A stretch of DNA of 64,000 nucleotides from Ceratodon purpureus. Its lineage: Eukaryota > Streptophyta > Bryopsida > Pseudoditrichales > Ditrichaceae. How positions within the stretch are numbered: position 1 is the stretch's first letter; each line of letters opens with the position of its first letter. A program made the translations under genes and the position numbers. Where the stretch lies: contig CM026427.1 of the NCBI GenBank assembly GCA_014871385.1, positions 9,244,344 to 9,308,343 on the forward strand, given 5' to 3'. The notes under the pieces were generated by a model that had not been told where the DNA came from, did no database searches, and saw only the letters and a list, made by a program, of their open reading frames with translations. Of the stretch, positions 48,312 through 60,400 are shown in pieces.

Positions 48312-50671
48312 GCGTTGTTTGATTGAAGTCAGAACTTAGAGGAACTGCTTAGAGTGCGTGAGAAGTGTTTATAAGATCCCCACTGTACATGGTTGTGCTT
48401 CTTCAACGTCAAGGACCGTTTTCAGTACCCCGAATATCTCGCTTCTAGCTCTGTTTACTTAATTTTTCCTGTTGGCTACGACGTCCATGGCCATCTCAGA
48501 GGATAATCGCCTGGACATGTAGAGCCAGTGACCTCGAAGAATGCCGAACCTCTGCTCACTCCCTCAATGTTACGATGATGTACATACACCACCCCCTTTT
48601 TTCACGACTTCGTGATATCTGTCAAAACATTTGAATGTCTACTGTCTATTCAGCTCCTATATACGGAGACGCGTGACTTCTCATAGAGAGAGCAGGTTTG
48701 AAATGCATGTCCAGAGGAACCTTATTAGAACACTCTTTCATTTTGCTAAGTTACTTCAATCTGACTGCGATGGTACTTTTTGCAAGATTTAGGTGAAAAA
48801 GTGAAGTGCAAGTACCAGTAGAGTACCAGAGCACTTGCAAGAACTCGAGGCCCGCGTATTGACTCGCATTGTTTTGCAGCAGGTGGTTTTTGAATGAAGA
48901 CCGAAAGTGACCATCCTGTTTTCATTTGACATCTTCGAGACACTCTTCTGTGAAAGAGAAGTCACGCTATGTTCTTATAGGAGAAGTCCAGTGACTAACC
49001 AAGTTTGGAAATGGATAATTCTCTCTTCTCACAATGCTTCGCAATTAATTCCCCGTCTCAGAAGTAGGCAATTCCTGAAAATGGTTGCATTATACATTAG
49101 GTTACTTTTCCCGTTTATGTAATGTGATGATGCAGCAGCTTCCAAAATCTGAACATCCCAGAACCAGAGATTCAGAACCTCCACAGCTGCAATATTTACA
49201 CTCCCTGCATGCAATTGGCCGCATTTCTTCCCGTCATAGCGCTTCTGCTCTTAGACTTCATCTTTGGTGGTACTGAACTCAGCTGAAAAATATCCAGCAA
49301 TCTCCTCTAGTGAATCCATATCTTCATGTCTACTATTCTAGACCTGCACAGCGACTCCACTCAGCTCCGTACGTGCAAATTTTCGGAAGTGGTCTACTTC
49401 GTCCTGAAGATGAAAGCGACACATCTCACTCGCACGATTCTACCAGCAGTGGGAGTCCCATCACACATGAGATTGCAGATCCATACTTCTCTCTCTTATT
49501 TCTCTATTTTTTCGGGCCAACTACGAGCAACTTCAAGCACTGTCATCCCGCTTATCGCATGACTCAAACAACCCCGATTTCACTTCCACTGTGAAAAGAC
49601 TTCTCACCCGCGCGACAGTTATCACAGAACTGCAAATCCACGTTCCACTGCCTAAAGACGGATCCCTCCGTGGGTCTCTCGAAGGTGAATTCCTATGTAC
49701 TGATTGCTCTTGTCGGCTCTGGAAAATGGTCCATATGAAAGGCAGTGAGCATTTCGGAGTGGTGGATGGGGTTCATACATTAGAGTTTTCATCAGCCTTA
49801 GTAGATGCGTTGTACACTAAAATTGTTCCATTCATTTTTGCAATGCATTGCCAGAACCAAGTTTAGACATGCATTGAATCCAATCAGAAGTAGCCACTCT
49901 GAGTGTCTTCTATAAAACTACTAGTGAAAGAAATTGCAGACAGAATCCATTCAACAAAGATGTGCAAAGTTTACTTAAAGGCCTAACTTCATGTCTTAAA
50001 GCTGTAAAGATGAATCCGGGGACAGCAGAAGCACTATTGCATGGTTCAAAACAGTTATGTCAAATTCGAGTTTGGAGGGGCGATTTTAGTTTCGTATAAA
50101 ATTGAAAATGTTGCACGCAACACGTCTTCAACCGTCTCAAGGGAAACAATTGAGGTTCACAGTCCTCAAACGTGAAAAATCGAGAGTGACAGTTCAGTAA
50201 CACACGAGTTTCATGCGTTCGCTACAAGCATCCGACATGGATTGTTTAAAGGACTTGGGATTCACGACCTCGCTTTTTCCTCGTCGCCTTTCAGTAATCG
50301 ACTGAAGAAAGGAAAGAATGGCAGACGCAGTCTCGGCTTACAGATTCTGCTTACGGAAGGAGAAAGGAGTCGCACACCTTCGTCTAATCCGCCAGTAAGC
50401 ACGTATTTGGGAAGGGGAAATTGGACAGTCCACGCAGCCTGTCCACGGCACGCCCACAGAAGACAAGACTGTTAGGCAAAATATATCCCACAGACCTTCA
50501 CATTAACGACCGTATGATCTAACAATCAGCGCACATTCTCTGATTGTATGTACAAGCTAACTTGGGGTTGTGGAATTTCGCAAACAATTACAGACAGTGA
50601 CAAAGAGATGGGACGGACAATGGAAAAACAGCAAGAAATAAAGCACCGCGAGATGGGTTTGGAACATACCT
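48312..50671. other. Intergenic, nothing recognised
   Basis: About 2.3 kb with only short frames. A few more CACTT/AAGTG motifs occur near 48798-48835 and 48955. No gene is supported. Confidence 0.4.
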
Positions 50672-51253
50672 TTACATGCGCTTGACACGCTGATCCGGCG
50701 TGACCCACACTGTCTCCAGCAACTCCAGCCCATCTCCTGGGACCACGTGCACTTCGACCATCCATCCGCTCATGAGGAAGGCAAGCAGGGAGTTCAGCTC
50801 GGAGTTCAACAGCTCCCCCAAGGGCTGGGTACGAAGCCTCAACGACAGGGGGGTCGTGAAGGACCACGATTTCCTGAAGACCGCGACGGCGGTGTCAAAC
50901 TCCGCCAATCGATTGCCCCGGCGTTGCAGGAGCCAGTTCCTACCGGCAACAGGCAGATGAAATTTGCGCAGGGACGGAGCAGCGCGCAATGCATTGTACT
51001 CGAGCCGGGACCTCATCGCTGCGTTCCACTCCTTCGATAGGCACGCAAGTTTTGGGATCAGCTCCAAGAGCAGGCTGCGATTCACGTTCAGCCGATCGAC
51101 AGCAACCCAGGGATCTGCGGGAGCAGAAGCAAACTCGACAACGTGATCAATTACAACATCGCATGCCACAATGTCGAAGCACCCTCGTTTGTTTCTCGCA
51201 CAAGCAACGATCCATTTAAGGTCAGACATCTCCCCAAAAACTACAACGACCAC
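50672..51253 (-). CDS. Hypothetical protein, possibly F-box-like
   Basis: Uninterrupted frame of 193 codons; the start may be MVVVVFGEMSDL (51253) or the internal MSDLKW (51229). Contains a Leu-rich helix LLLELIPKLACLSKEWNAAM that recalls the second half of an F-box (L..IP...CLSK.W), then LRTQPLGELLNSELNSLLAF and a C-terminal WMVEVHVVPGDGLELLETVW. No second exon was identified, although a donor-like AAG/GTATG follows the stop. The family is not recognised; the F-box idea is weak. It may be a lineage-specific gene. Confidence 0.45.
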   Translation of the reverse strand: MVVVVFGEMSDLKWIVACARNKRGCFDIVACDVVIDHVVEFASAPADPWVAVDRLNVNRSLLLELIPKLACLSKEWNAAMRSRLEYNALRAAPSLRKFHLPVAGRNWLLQRRGNRLAEFDTAVAVFRKSWSFTTPLSLRLRTQPLGELLNSELNSLLAFLMSGWMVEVHVVPGDGLELLETVWVTPDQRVKRM

Positions 51254-52321
51254 CGAGAAGAAACAGGGGCGTGTCAGAAGAGATCAAAACAACACAGGAG
51301 CGACGGAGGTGGAACATGAACAATAGAGGAGCGCAAAGGCAATCACAAGGAGGAACAAGTGGCAAAGAAGTTGCGTACCTTGGTCGTGGAGGGAGAACAG
51401 CGTTGGAGGATGGAGAAGACGGCTACGTTGGTCTCTGTCAGCTGTCGAAACCCAGCTTGACAGCCCACCATGATCACCCTGATGATGATGTCGATCGTGG
51501 GCAAGTCCCCTCGAGTCACTTCTGTGGAGGAAAATGGTGATTATGGAGAGCTCTAGGTTAATCAGACGTGGACGATCTTGTCTGCTCATGATGGAATCCG
51601 CAGCCCAGACAGCATCAGGTCAGACTCATTTCTATTTGACAGTCACCTGTCCTCATCAACCCCCATAGTTAAAACATTTGGCATTACATGGGATTATGTA
51701 AAGAAAGTTCGAACAATACGGACTGAGTAACTACCAGTACCAAATAGTCTTCTACAGATCTCAAGTTATTTAATTTAGAAGTGCAAATTACAGAATGGAA
51801 ACTGAACATTCATGTATTCATTTTGAAGGTTAAAAATGTAACAATAGCTGCTGCATAAGCAGCATGTAGAATGACAGGCACTTGATGAGTATCATCAAGC
51901 TTGAAACACTTCACTCGACCTGTCAAATCCACTTTCACTGGCTAAAGTCATATCCTGGTATATACCAACAATGCTAAACAGAAGGTGCGACATTCTCACT
52001 GCATCAAAGGAATGGAGATGAATGTAGCTTGCTCCAAAGTCACCCAACGTTTTAGCCCAAAAACTTAAAAGCGAAGTCAGAGAAATGTACATGTTACAGA
52101 ATGAAGCTCAAAGAGGACCTTCACTAACACCATAGCGGGCTCATCACTTGGCGAACAAACATTTATTTATTTCTGAAAAAAATAAGGTTTACCTATGAAA
52201 AACGGTGAATTTCTGAATTTCCGTTTTTTAGCAGAAAAAAATGATTAAAAAATGACCTTAAATGGTTTAGAAAGAACAAACACTAATTAATTCATTTTTG
52301 GTTTCTTGCCTTCGTATTTTC
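51254..52321. other. Intergenic, nothing recognised
   Basis: Short frames only. Holds the presumed promoter of the minus-strand gene at 50672 and the 3' flank of the TL29-like gene. Confidence 0.35.
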
Positions 52322-54707
52322 TCATTTCTTAGCCGCAGTGCGAACCAGTTGCTCTGCCACACTCATGACTGCCATAGCTATCGACTGAGCCGTAGTTTGT
52401 CCCGCGTCGTGCTTGTCTGCCATCTGAACAAGCCCCACGTTTCCAATTATACCACGGCCAGCACCCATAATGAGATTCTCTACAAAGCCATGTCATTTAG
52501 CTGTATCTAAGCCAAGGCTACGGTACAGGAAAACAGAAAGTGTGACTCTAATCACTGGTCTATATTGTACAGGTCAGTGAAGATACTCCATCATTTCTAT
52601 GCAACACACACTATGATATAGACATAGAACTTGTGTAACACACACCAGCAATTTGAATAAGATCTGCCCATGAGATGGGGCCACCCTTGGTTACGGCAGC
52701 TTCGTCAATGCTCTGCTTGATGGGTTCCAGGAAGCTGATAGCTTTTTCTAGGCACTTCTTTTCTGGCCTGTTAAGCTCTAGACTGCACTTCAAAAAAGTC
52801 AGCAACCTGGAGGCGGCATCTTTGGCACTTGATACAACCTTTCTGTCATGTTCAGAACCAACGGAAAGCTCTGAACTAAGATCAGTTAGTCGAAGGCAAG
52901 TTTCGAGACGTACCGTACAGAGCCATTCGCCCCACCAGTCTTTGTTTCCTATACATACCAGAACAAATGGGTTAGTTAATAGATGCAAATCGTGCTGAAA
53001 CAGCCGTTCAAAATAATGAAATTTATAAGTAAATCGTTGTTGTACTGAGACAATAAGAAGAGGCTAACCTTCTCATACGTCCTGGCATCATTGATTGCCA
53101 ATCGGAGAAGATCCGGAATAATTTCGGGCTTGGCCTGCATAATTCATTACCAACACTATTGAGCGACTGAGACTCCATTTGCAAGATACCATTAATCAGG
53201 GATTAATCAGGGATGAAGAATTATTTGCCTATTTCTACATAGATTTCAACAGCGAACAAAGATTACAGCTGCATTGGGCTTGAAAGAAGACATACCGCTA
53301 TCTCCACTCGAAGCTTGTCCTTCAAACTATCTAAAAGCAATATGTACAAAGTGTTCTGTTTAGAAAAGGCTACGTCGACTCTTCATTGAATAGCAAACTT
53401 CCTACGTAATGGCACTGAATTGCAGTAGAAATCACCAGGAAGTGAACCAGGAACTGAATCTATAGTGAAAGCTAAGGATTCACGGCTGAACTCACTGAGA
53501 AAAATGCCACGTTGTTGCCTCTGAATAATATCAGCAGCTTGAGCCTCTTGGCCTCCAGGAGTGGAAGTCCATACCCCGGCCTGCTCGAACCCAAATGCGT
53601 TTTAGTCAAAATCAACGAATCGAGAGCACCTTCATATTTTCGGACTTCAAGTTTGTCAGAGAGATTTGCCTTTCATATTGATTTGTTGATGATGGAGAGA
53701 AGTGCAGAAATAAGAGTAATTATGGTTGAGGTTGCGGATTGCTCACTGCCACTACAGAAGCAGTGAGCCCGACGAACACGTCCCTCCGAGCCACTGTCAC
53801 TTCATCCTTCTCACTGGCTTCACACCGCACACCAACCTACGCGAGACCAAATTCAAGGTATCAACATTAGCCGCATCAGAGAGTAGTGATACAGTCAACC
53901 AGATGATTGATTCGCAAATTCTGAGATAGATGACAGACGTCTCCCAGACTTCGAATGCTCGGAAGAGCGGTTTTGATTGAGTGCCTCTCCAAACTATTTA
54001 GTTCCGACAAAGTAACCATGAATTGAACTATACCAAAGTAGGTTTCGAAAGTGCACAGTGTGTTTGAGCTTCGACAACAACCCCCACTAACATTCAAACC
54101 AAATTCTAGCGCTCCAAGCAGTCACTCAATCATGTATGAGATCGCTTGAATCTACATTGTGATAACGTAATAACCCCTGGGCCAAAAAAACAGCTCGCCC
54201 TAGAAACTCAAACTCTGAAAACTGAAGTGGAAATTCTGATACACACAGTAGTGCCAATTCCTATCAAACATCAGCATAAGCCAGATTCCTAGCAATTCAG
54301 GTTGAATCCATTCCAGAAGATTAGCCCGACTTTGGTCCACTGTTAGGTGAAAGAGAGCTCAATTGTCTAAGGTATGCCACAAAATATTTCTTCCGACACA
54401 ATGGTACAAAAAACCGGGTGCGCAGGAATCAGAAGCAGCAGGCTCAAATATGAACTCAACAAACCCATCACTAGCAATTGCCCTCTCGGGAGATATCACA
54501 ATTCAGCATAAACTAGGGGAACCAAGCCACAATTAGCTTCGCATCACAATTAGTCCGGAGAATCACCTTGGTTCCGTTTGAAGGAGCAGCTGTTCGCGGC
54601 GATACTGATACAACCGCACTCCCGCCCAAGAACGAGGAGGAAGCAGCTGCACCCCTCGAGGCCAATGCAGGAGCACTCTAGGCATGGGTCGTTGCCACTG
54701 CCGCCAT
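52322..54707 (-). CDS. TL29/ascorbate-peroxidase-like protein, altered at both ends
   Basis: Related to the thylakoid-lumen TL29 (APX4) heme-peroxidase-fold protein. Seven exons with agreeing phases: 54567-54707, 53496-53580, 53296-53330, 53069-53134, 52914-52948, 52646-52782, 52322-52479 (219 codons). Exon 1 is a transit-peptide-like sequence, MAAVATTHA, then an in-frame TAG (54678-54680), then SAPALASRGAAASSSF. Middle exons match TL29 well: PEIIPDLLRLAINDARTYEK, ETKTGGANGSVR, LELNRPEKK, FLEPIKQSID, KGGPISWADLIQIA. The distal half of the family (the CGG, GQWG and FLGPDQ region) is missing; exon 7 instead gives MGAGRGIIGNVGLVQMADKH and an Ala-rich helix ending RTAAKK. The protein is 218 codons long, against about 350 for TL29. 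The stop could be bypassed only if transcription or splicing starts downstream of it (an AG acceptor lies exactly at the TAG). Confidence 0.72.
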
Positions 54708-55465
54708 AGCTTCTCACTGCCCAATCCCGAAACCACCACAACCCAAATCCACCTTCATCTCACACTCCCCCAATCCAAAACGCTGATCACACACTGGCCA
54801 TCCAACACGACACAGAGCCTGCTCCTCTTCCAACACCCACATTGCACTCCGCAGCCTCAACATCCAAGCATTCACGTCACAGCCAATGCTGCCAATCCGA
54901 ACCCAAATTCATCTCCACCCTCTCGCATCCTTCCAGCACTCCTCGCTCCGCCATCCTGCTGGCTATCCGATGGTGGAAACGGAACCACGCCCCACATGTC
55001 CGTTGACCAGGTCACATGTGGCGATGCCCCAGAAACTGGGCCCAACTAAATATGGGAAAATGCTTCTGGATGCCGAATCTTCAGGATGCCTCTCCACATT
55101 GTAAGGTATGTGCTGTGTGAGATCACAGCCTCGGCTTCAGGAACGAACTGCGAAGGAAAACTTTCCAGTTTGCAGGGAAAGCACACGGCTTCTGTGAAGG
55201 GCTTCGCTGCCACCTTCCTCTGGAATTTTGTCGGTTCGGGTCAAAAAATACAGCACATGATTATGACGGAGCTACTGCACAAGCAGAGTCGCCGCATTTA
55301 TCATAATGACTTTTTTTTACGATGCTATGTTAGACTTAATGCTCATCTGTTCTTGACCGCATCATATATATTTATCACAGAAAAATAACAAGTTACAACG
55401 ATTTCAAAGCAAACGGAGGAGAATTTGATTTCCAAGACAGAAATGCATAAAGACAGGAGGAGATT
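54708..55465. other. 5' flank of the TL29-like gene
   Basis: Probably promoter and leader for the minus-strand gene. No coding similarity on either strand. Confidence 0.3.
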
Positions 55466-55705
55466 TCATACAAACACTACACCAGCAACAATTGCTGGAC
55501 AAAAAACGAAATAAACGGCCAATACCACCATCCATTGAAAAAGATTTTCATTGCCGACGTACCCCAGTAATTCATGTTCCGCCACTATTGACTCAATTTC
55601 GAATGATGCAGTTCTGGTTTTACACGTCTTATACTTCTCGGCCTTCATCTTCTGATAATCCTCCACTGTGATCTGCCTGAACTGCTTACTCTAGGTATCC
55701 ATGAA
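55466..55705 (-). other. Possible last exon with a C-terminal membrane segment
   Basis: After an acceptor-like AGTAAGCAG the minus strand reads FRQITVEDYQKMKAEKYKTC, then TASFEIESIVAEHELLGYVG, and ends in a hydrophobic segment (WMVVLAVYFVFCPAIVAGVV) at a stop. This looks like a real tail-anchored C-terminus, but no upstream exon was found and the family is not recognised. Confidence 0.3.
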
Positions 55706-55770
55706 GCGTTTGTAGGATTTTGAAACAGTACCAAACCGAATTTGGCACTGCTTTGCAATCCTTCCTAGTA

Positions 55771-56095
55771 ATCCTACAACATTGATTAAGCTCTGCAATA
55801 TGAGGATTCGTACTCCTGCTTCTCAAAAAACTCAATCGATGGTTAAGCCATTGTCATGCACCTGAAAAGCCAGATACTTACTACAGATGCTTTAGTAGAC
55901 AGGAAACATGATAAATTTCGACACTAAATCGGTGGATAAGTGTAGTCGCAGTTCTCAACGTTTCACCTGATCGGGTCCGTCTTAAAAAACTCTGAACCAG
56001 AGTCACTACTGGGAACACCACAAGCTCTAAGAAAGTAACTTTACGCTATTATCGCAACCAGTTTAACCAACAAGGGCTTGCCAGGGTTGAAATAT
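55771..56095 (-). repeat. Dispersed 320-bp repeat, copy B (inverted relative to copy A)
   Basis: The minus strand matches 35218-35540 from the TATTTCAAC end to the AGCTTAATCA end, with long exact blocks such as GTGCATGACAATGGCTTAAC and GAGAAGCAGGAGTAC, and a few short indels. Non-coding. Confidence 0.8.
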
Positions 56096-56604
56096 GACAT
56101 CCCAGAAGAGATCACTAAACACATATCTGTACCTTCAAAATTACATTAACCACGCTGAGGACGATGAGCTCCTCACGATCCGTAAGAGCTGGTCGAGTAT
56201 AGATTCAAACAGAAGCCGTGGGAAGTGACTCGTTCGACAACTCACATACAAACCCGGCCGTCCGAGAACTATAATTGCCTGACGCACAGGGCTGGCCTTG
56301 CCACTCCGCGCTGCTCCCTACACAAGCACAGGCAGGACGGGATCAGAAGGTCTTCCCATCAGATTCAGAAGCTGATTGATCACAGTCCTTTTACAAATTC
56401 ATTACAAATTCATCACAAATTCAGTGGCTAACATTACGCTCCCCCCACCGTATGTAAGAAAATCATGATAGTTCTAAGTGAACGGGGAAGTACAGAATGT
56501 GCCTCAGTACCTCGTTCGAGCGCCTCCGCATATGATAACCGACTCAATTAGAACCTCTACAATATGAGGTGGTTGCATCACACATCTACTGAACCTGGTA
56601 CTAC

Positions 56605-57292
56605 TCAGTAAATGCATTGCACCAACATCAACCACTTAACCCATCTCGAGCCGCACATGCGGCGCTCGGCCAGCTCCCGCTCGGAGTCAGCTGCTCCACC
56701 AAGGCAGCTGAGCTCTTCTTCGGGCTGAACGGAGGTGCAGTTGTACAACGCACCGTAGATGTCCTTGCAATGCACTCTTTGCTCCGGAAGATCATCAGTC
56801 TCCATCGCCGTAACCCACTTCAAAACATCATGAACTCCCCCAGAACTCAACAACTGATTCCTCGTTAGTCTTAAGAGAAAAGCAACTCCGAATCCCTAAA
56901 CTCTCCCACGATCCCACAACCCGTTTCCAGCTCGGCAAACTCCCATCGAACCGAAACTCTGTCCAGGCGAAGCCATGTCCCATCGGAGGGTTTGCGGAAC
57001 TGAGATAAAGTGAGACATGGCCTGCCTGAATTACTCCAGACATGGTAAGCATTCGTAAATTCTTCACTTCAACCATTACTTCAACATTAACTGAATTCAT
57101 TGCAGAATACACAAAAATTACAATGAATCCTCGAATAGATATCTTAAACTGTCTTACAACGCAACAAAAATACACAGTGCTACTGGGCTCTTTACCATGC
57201 CCTGACGTCGATGCCTGTATTACCATAAAAATTTCAGAGAGCTCCCTGATAAGATCGCTATGATCATATTCATATGACCGGTAGTATGACAT
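56605..57292 (-). other. Open frames of a possible lineage-specific gene or remnant
   Basis: Two minus frames follow each other: 57050-56828 (GFAWTEFRFDGSLPSWKRVV, SWESLGIRSCFSLKTNEESV) and 56853-56605 (LKWVTAMETDDLPEQRVHCK, YNCTSVQPEEELSCLGGAAD, ending MLVQCIY). They may be one gene with a frame change, since the first reaches WGSS where the second begins. No family is recognised. Confidence 0.3.
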
Positions 57293-57490
57293 AGTGCTGA
57301 GCCGCTCTTAGATATGGCTAGAACGGAGTCAGCAGCCCAATACCCTAAATCCGAACCAAGCGTACGCACCTGCCTTGTGTGCGTCTCCCCTGCATCGCAT
57401 GGTGCGATACACTCTGAAAATGGGGTGGACAAAATTGACGAGCTGAGCTCACTACTACATCACTAGGATGGACTTGTCCTGCTCTGTACC

Positions 57491-60400
57491 TCAGTCACGC
57501 TTCCTCTTTGCTACCTTGCCTCCACGGCCTCGACCCTTCCCGCCATCGCTGACCACTGCCGGGGCTCTGAATTTCTCCTGTAATCCAATTTGCGCAAGTG
57601 GCTTCATGTTTGTCCCTTTCTCTCCCCTTGCAGCGCCCTGGATGGTTCGACCTCGCCCCAGATTCGCCTTCTTGGTCACTGGCTCTCTACCTGCATCACT
57701 TGTACTCCCAGGAGTGACAGTCGGGGACGGGCAGAGTTTATTGTGCAGGGCCGCTTGTCGCCGCGTGCTATGTGGACGTGCTCCTTGGGTAGTTTTCTTG
57801 TCAACCGTTGGGGAGGAGCCCGGTTCTGCCTGGATTTCAGCACTTACCGTATCCCCGTCAAGTGCTTGAAACTCAGTTGCTGGCAACGCCCACTCCAGGA
57901 CTCCTTTACTGGCAGGCGATGAATCCTTTTCAGTTCCCTGACCCATGGCCCTGTCCGGTAAGGTCCTCTCGCTCTCTGGCTCAGGAACGTCCACATCCTC
58001 GTCGTCACTGAGAACCAGGTTAGGAATGCCCGTCTGTGGCGCTGGCTCTTCAGGACTCGCTAATACTCCGTCGCCAGTCATTGCCATTGTCTCCGGGATG
58101 ATGGTTTCCCCTACACTACCGCGGACTCCTTCTAGCGCCGGAAACGAAGCCCCTGGCGCCTGACTGAGACAAACGTCGTCGTCCCCGAAAACTATACTAT
58201 CATCGGAAGTCCGGCCCGTTCCTGATCCCAAGTTAGAACGGGACCCGGATTTCGGAGTCCTCCCAATGCTTCGGCTAGGCACGTCCCCCATTTGCATAGA
58301 CTTGCCAACCGCGTTTATCCTGCCAATACTCCCCGTCGGTGTCCTCCAGCTTCCAGAGGCGGGGGTGCCTAACTGTCCGGAAGATGGTGTTCCCGGTCCT
58401 TGGTGTCCCTGAGACACCGGTGTTCCTGATGCAGACGGCACCTGAACTGCAAGTGCCAAGATCAACATGTTTCATGCATCAGCTCTTCAACCTCAACCAC
58501 GAAAAACTTATATACATGTCCATGCATTGAACCGAGCATGCTGAAGCAATGTCAAAGTAAATCCCTCGAGAAGATGAAGTCCTGCCCTTCACTGTACAAC
58601 ACGTGCATACGAGTTACAGTGTCCTTCCCAGGTCACAAGTGAAACTGAAGTGGAAAAAAACATGAGCACCGAATCTAAAGTGCCATGCCACCGTCGAATC
58701 ACTTCTCCATCTGATCACAAGTGGCAAAGTGTCCAGGTGGGCACTTCGGTGGCGACAATGCATTACATTAGCCCGACCCGACCACCACACCGCCACTTAC
58801 CTAAGTGCGTACTGAAGTATACAGTGACACTCACGCTTTCCACCTTCCCCCGGTGCTTACTACAGTGAAACTACAGGGATTACGAAGTGAGCCACCCGGC
58901 ACCCCCAAGAAAACACAGAATAGGGAACGTGCGGAAGTGGAAGTCGAAGTGGCAAACCGAAGGGCAAGTGCTAGGGCACAGTCGAGGAACTTCTTCGGAC
59001 TTTTGAAAGTGAGACGACGGACTCACACCACGCTGCATCCGAGTCGGTGCCCGCGCAGCACTTCGACAGTGGAAGTCACTGAGACAAACTCTCGGGATGT
59101 GCCAAATTCAAACTCCTGAGCAGAAAGTGACAAACTGAAGTGGGAATGGCAAGCAAAGCGTTTGCTTCATGCTTGCCAATTCACATAGCACTGCCTAGGC
59201 CCTTCTACGCTCATCCCGAAGGGATTTAGGGCCCCCACAGTGCTTGTTCACGTGAACCGGCACTGGCACTGCACTTCTAAACGTGATCAGTCTTGAGGTT
59301 TCAATTCGAATAACTTAAACGGACCTCCAACCGTGCCCCGCACTACCCTAAGTGTAGTATCCACATTTCCAGTCACCACCTGAACTTAAAACGAGTTAAA
59401 AGCGGAAACCAAGTGTACGGCACGGAACAGATGTAGCAATCACAGGGGGTGCACTCCAACACTGAACCTTCTTCAATGGAATTCAGCACTTCACTGGAAT
59501 TCGTTACTTACAGTTTGTAGACGCGGCTGCACCGGCATTCCCGGATTCAACCCTGTTGAGTGTACCCAGGAGACCCTCCTGTTTGGGCTGCCGCAAGGGA
59601 GGTATGCGGACTTGATTCGCTCCGAAACTCGCCATCCAGTCGGAGCAGAACTCCTTCTCGCAACCTCGATACGCACACTGCCTCCTCCCGTCACTTAACC
59701 ACGCTGCCAAGCAGAAATGATGGTACACGCACCCGCAGTCAGCTATGGAAGCATTAAGGCATTTGAAGTTGTAGCCACAAACAGGGCAGTTCTCAAGATA
59801 AACAACCATCGTCCTGCCCTGCTCTGGTTGTCTAGGATTGCGAATAGGCAGCGGTGTCGTTCCCATCCCTGAACCGTCGGCCATGAGCTGCACTTGATCA
59901 GTCAACTTTGCCAACCAGATCTCCGCTCGTACTGCGCCCATCCCACGTAGCGTTATCTCTCTCTCAATCTTTTTCAAGTCTTCCTCCAGCCCCTGCTGCT
60001 CCTTCCGGAGCTCTTCCGTCCTCGCACTCTCCCTGCTGAGAATGTGTTCTCCAAACTCCAGGTCCTTATCAAGTATGCGGAGCTCCTTCTCGTCCTCCAT
60101 TTCGGTCTCCCCCACTCTCTGGATCTCGCTGCCCTCTGAACCGATATCCGTTCTTACGTCGTTGAAGTGTGCCAACAAGCTCTCACGCCGTCGCCGTATG
60201 TTCGCGCAGCTCAGCTCTTCCTCTCGCACAGATTTCTGCCTCTCCGCCAACGCCCCGTCCACTCCCTTGCACTTTTGCTGCACCTCACGCTGCTGATGCT
60301 CGAGCACAGATCTGCAAACCAGAGGTTATTATCAGTTATTATACACACCGTCAGCTCGACCACATGACATCAGAGGATCCTTTCCATTACTACGCTACTC

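Noticed and set aside
57590-57922. Plus-strand frames opposite the RING-like gene tail
   Set aside because: The minus-strand exon is longer, in phase with four upstream exons, and compositionally protein-like.
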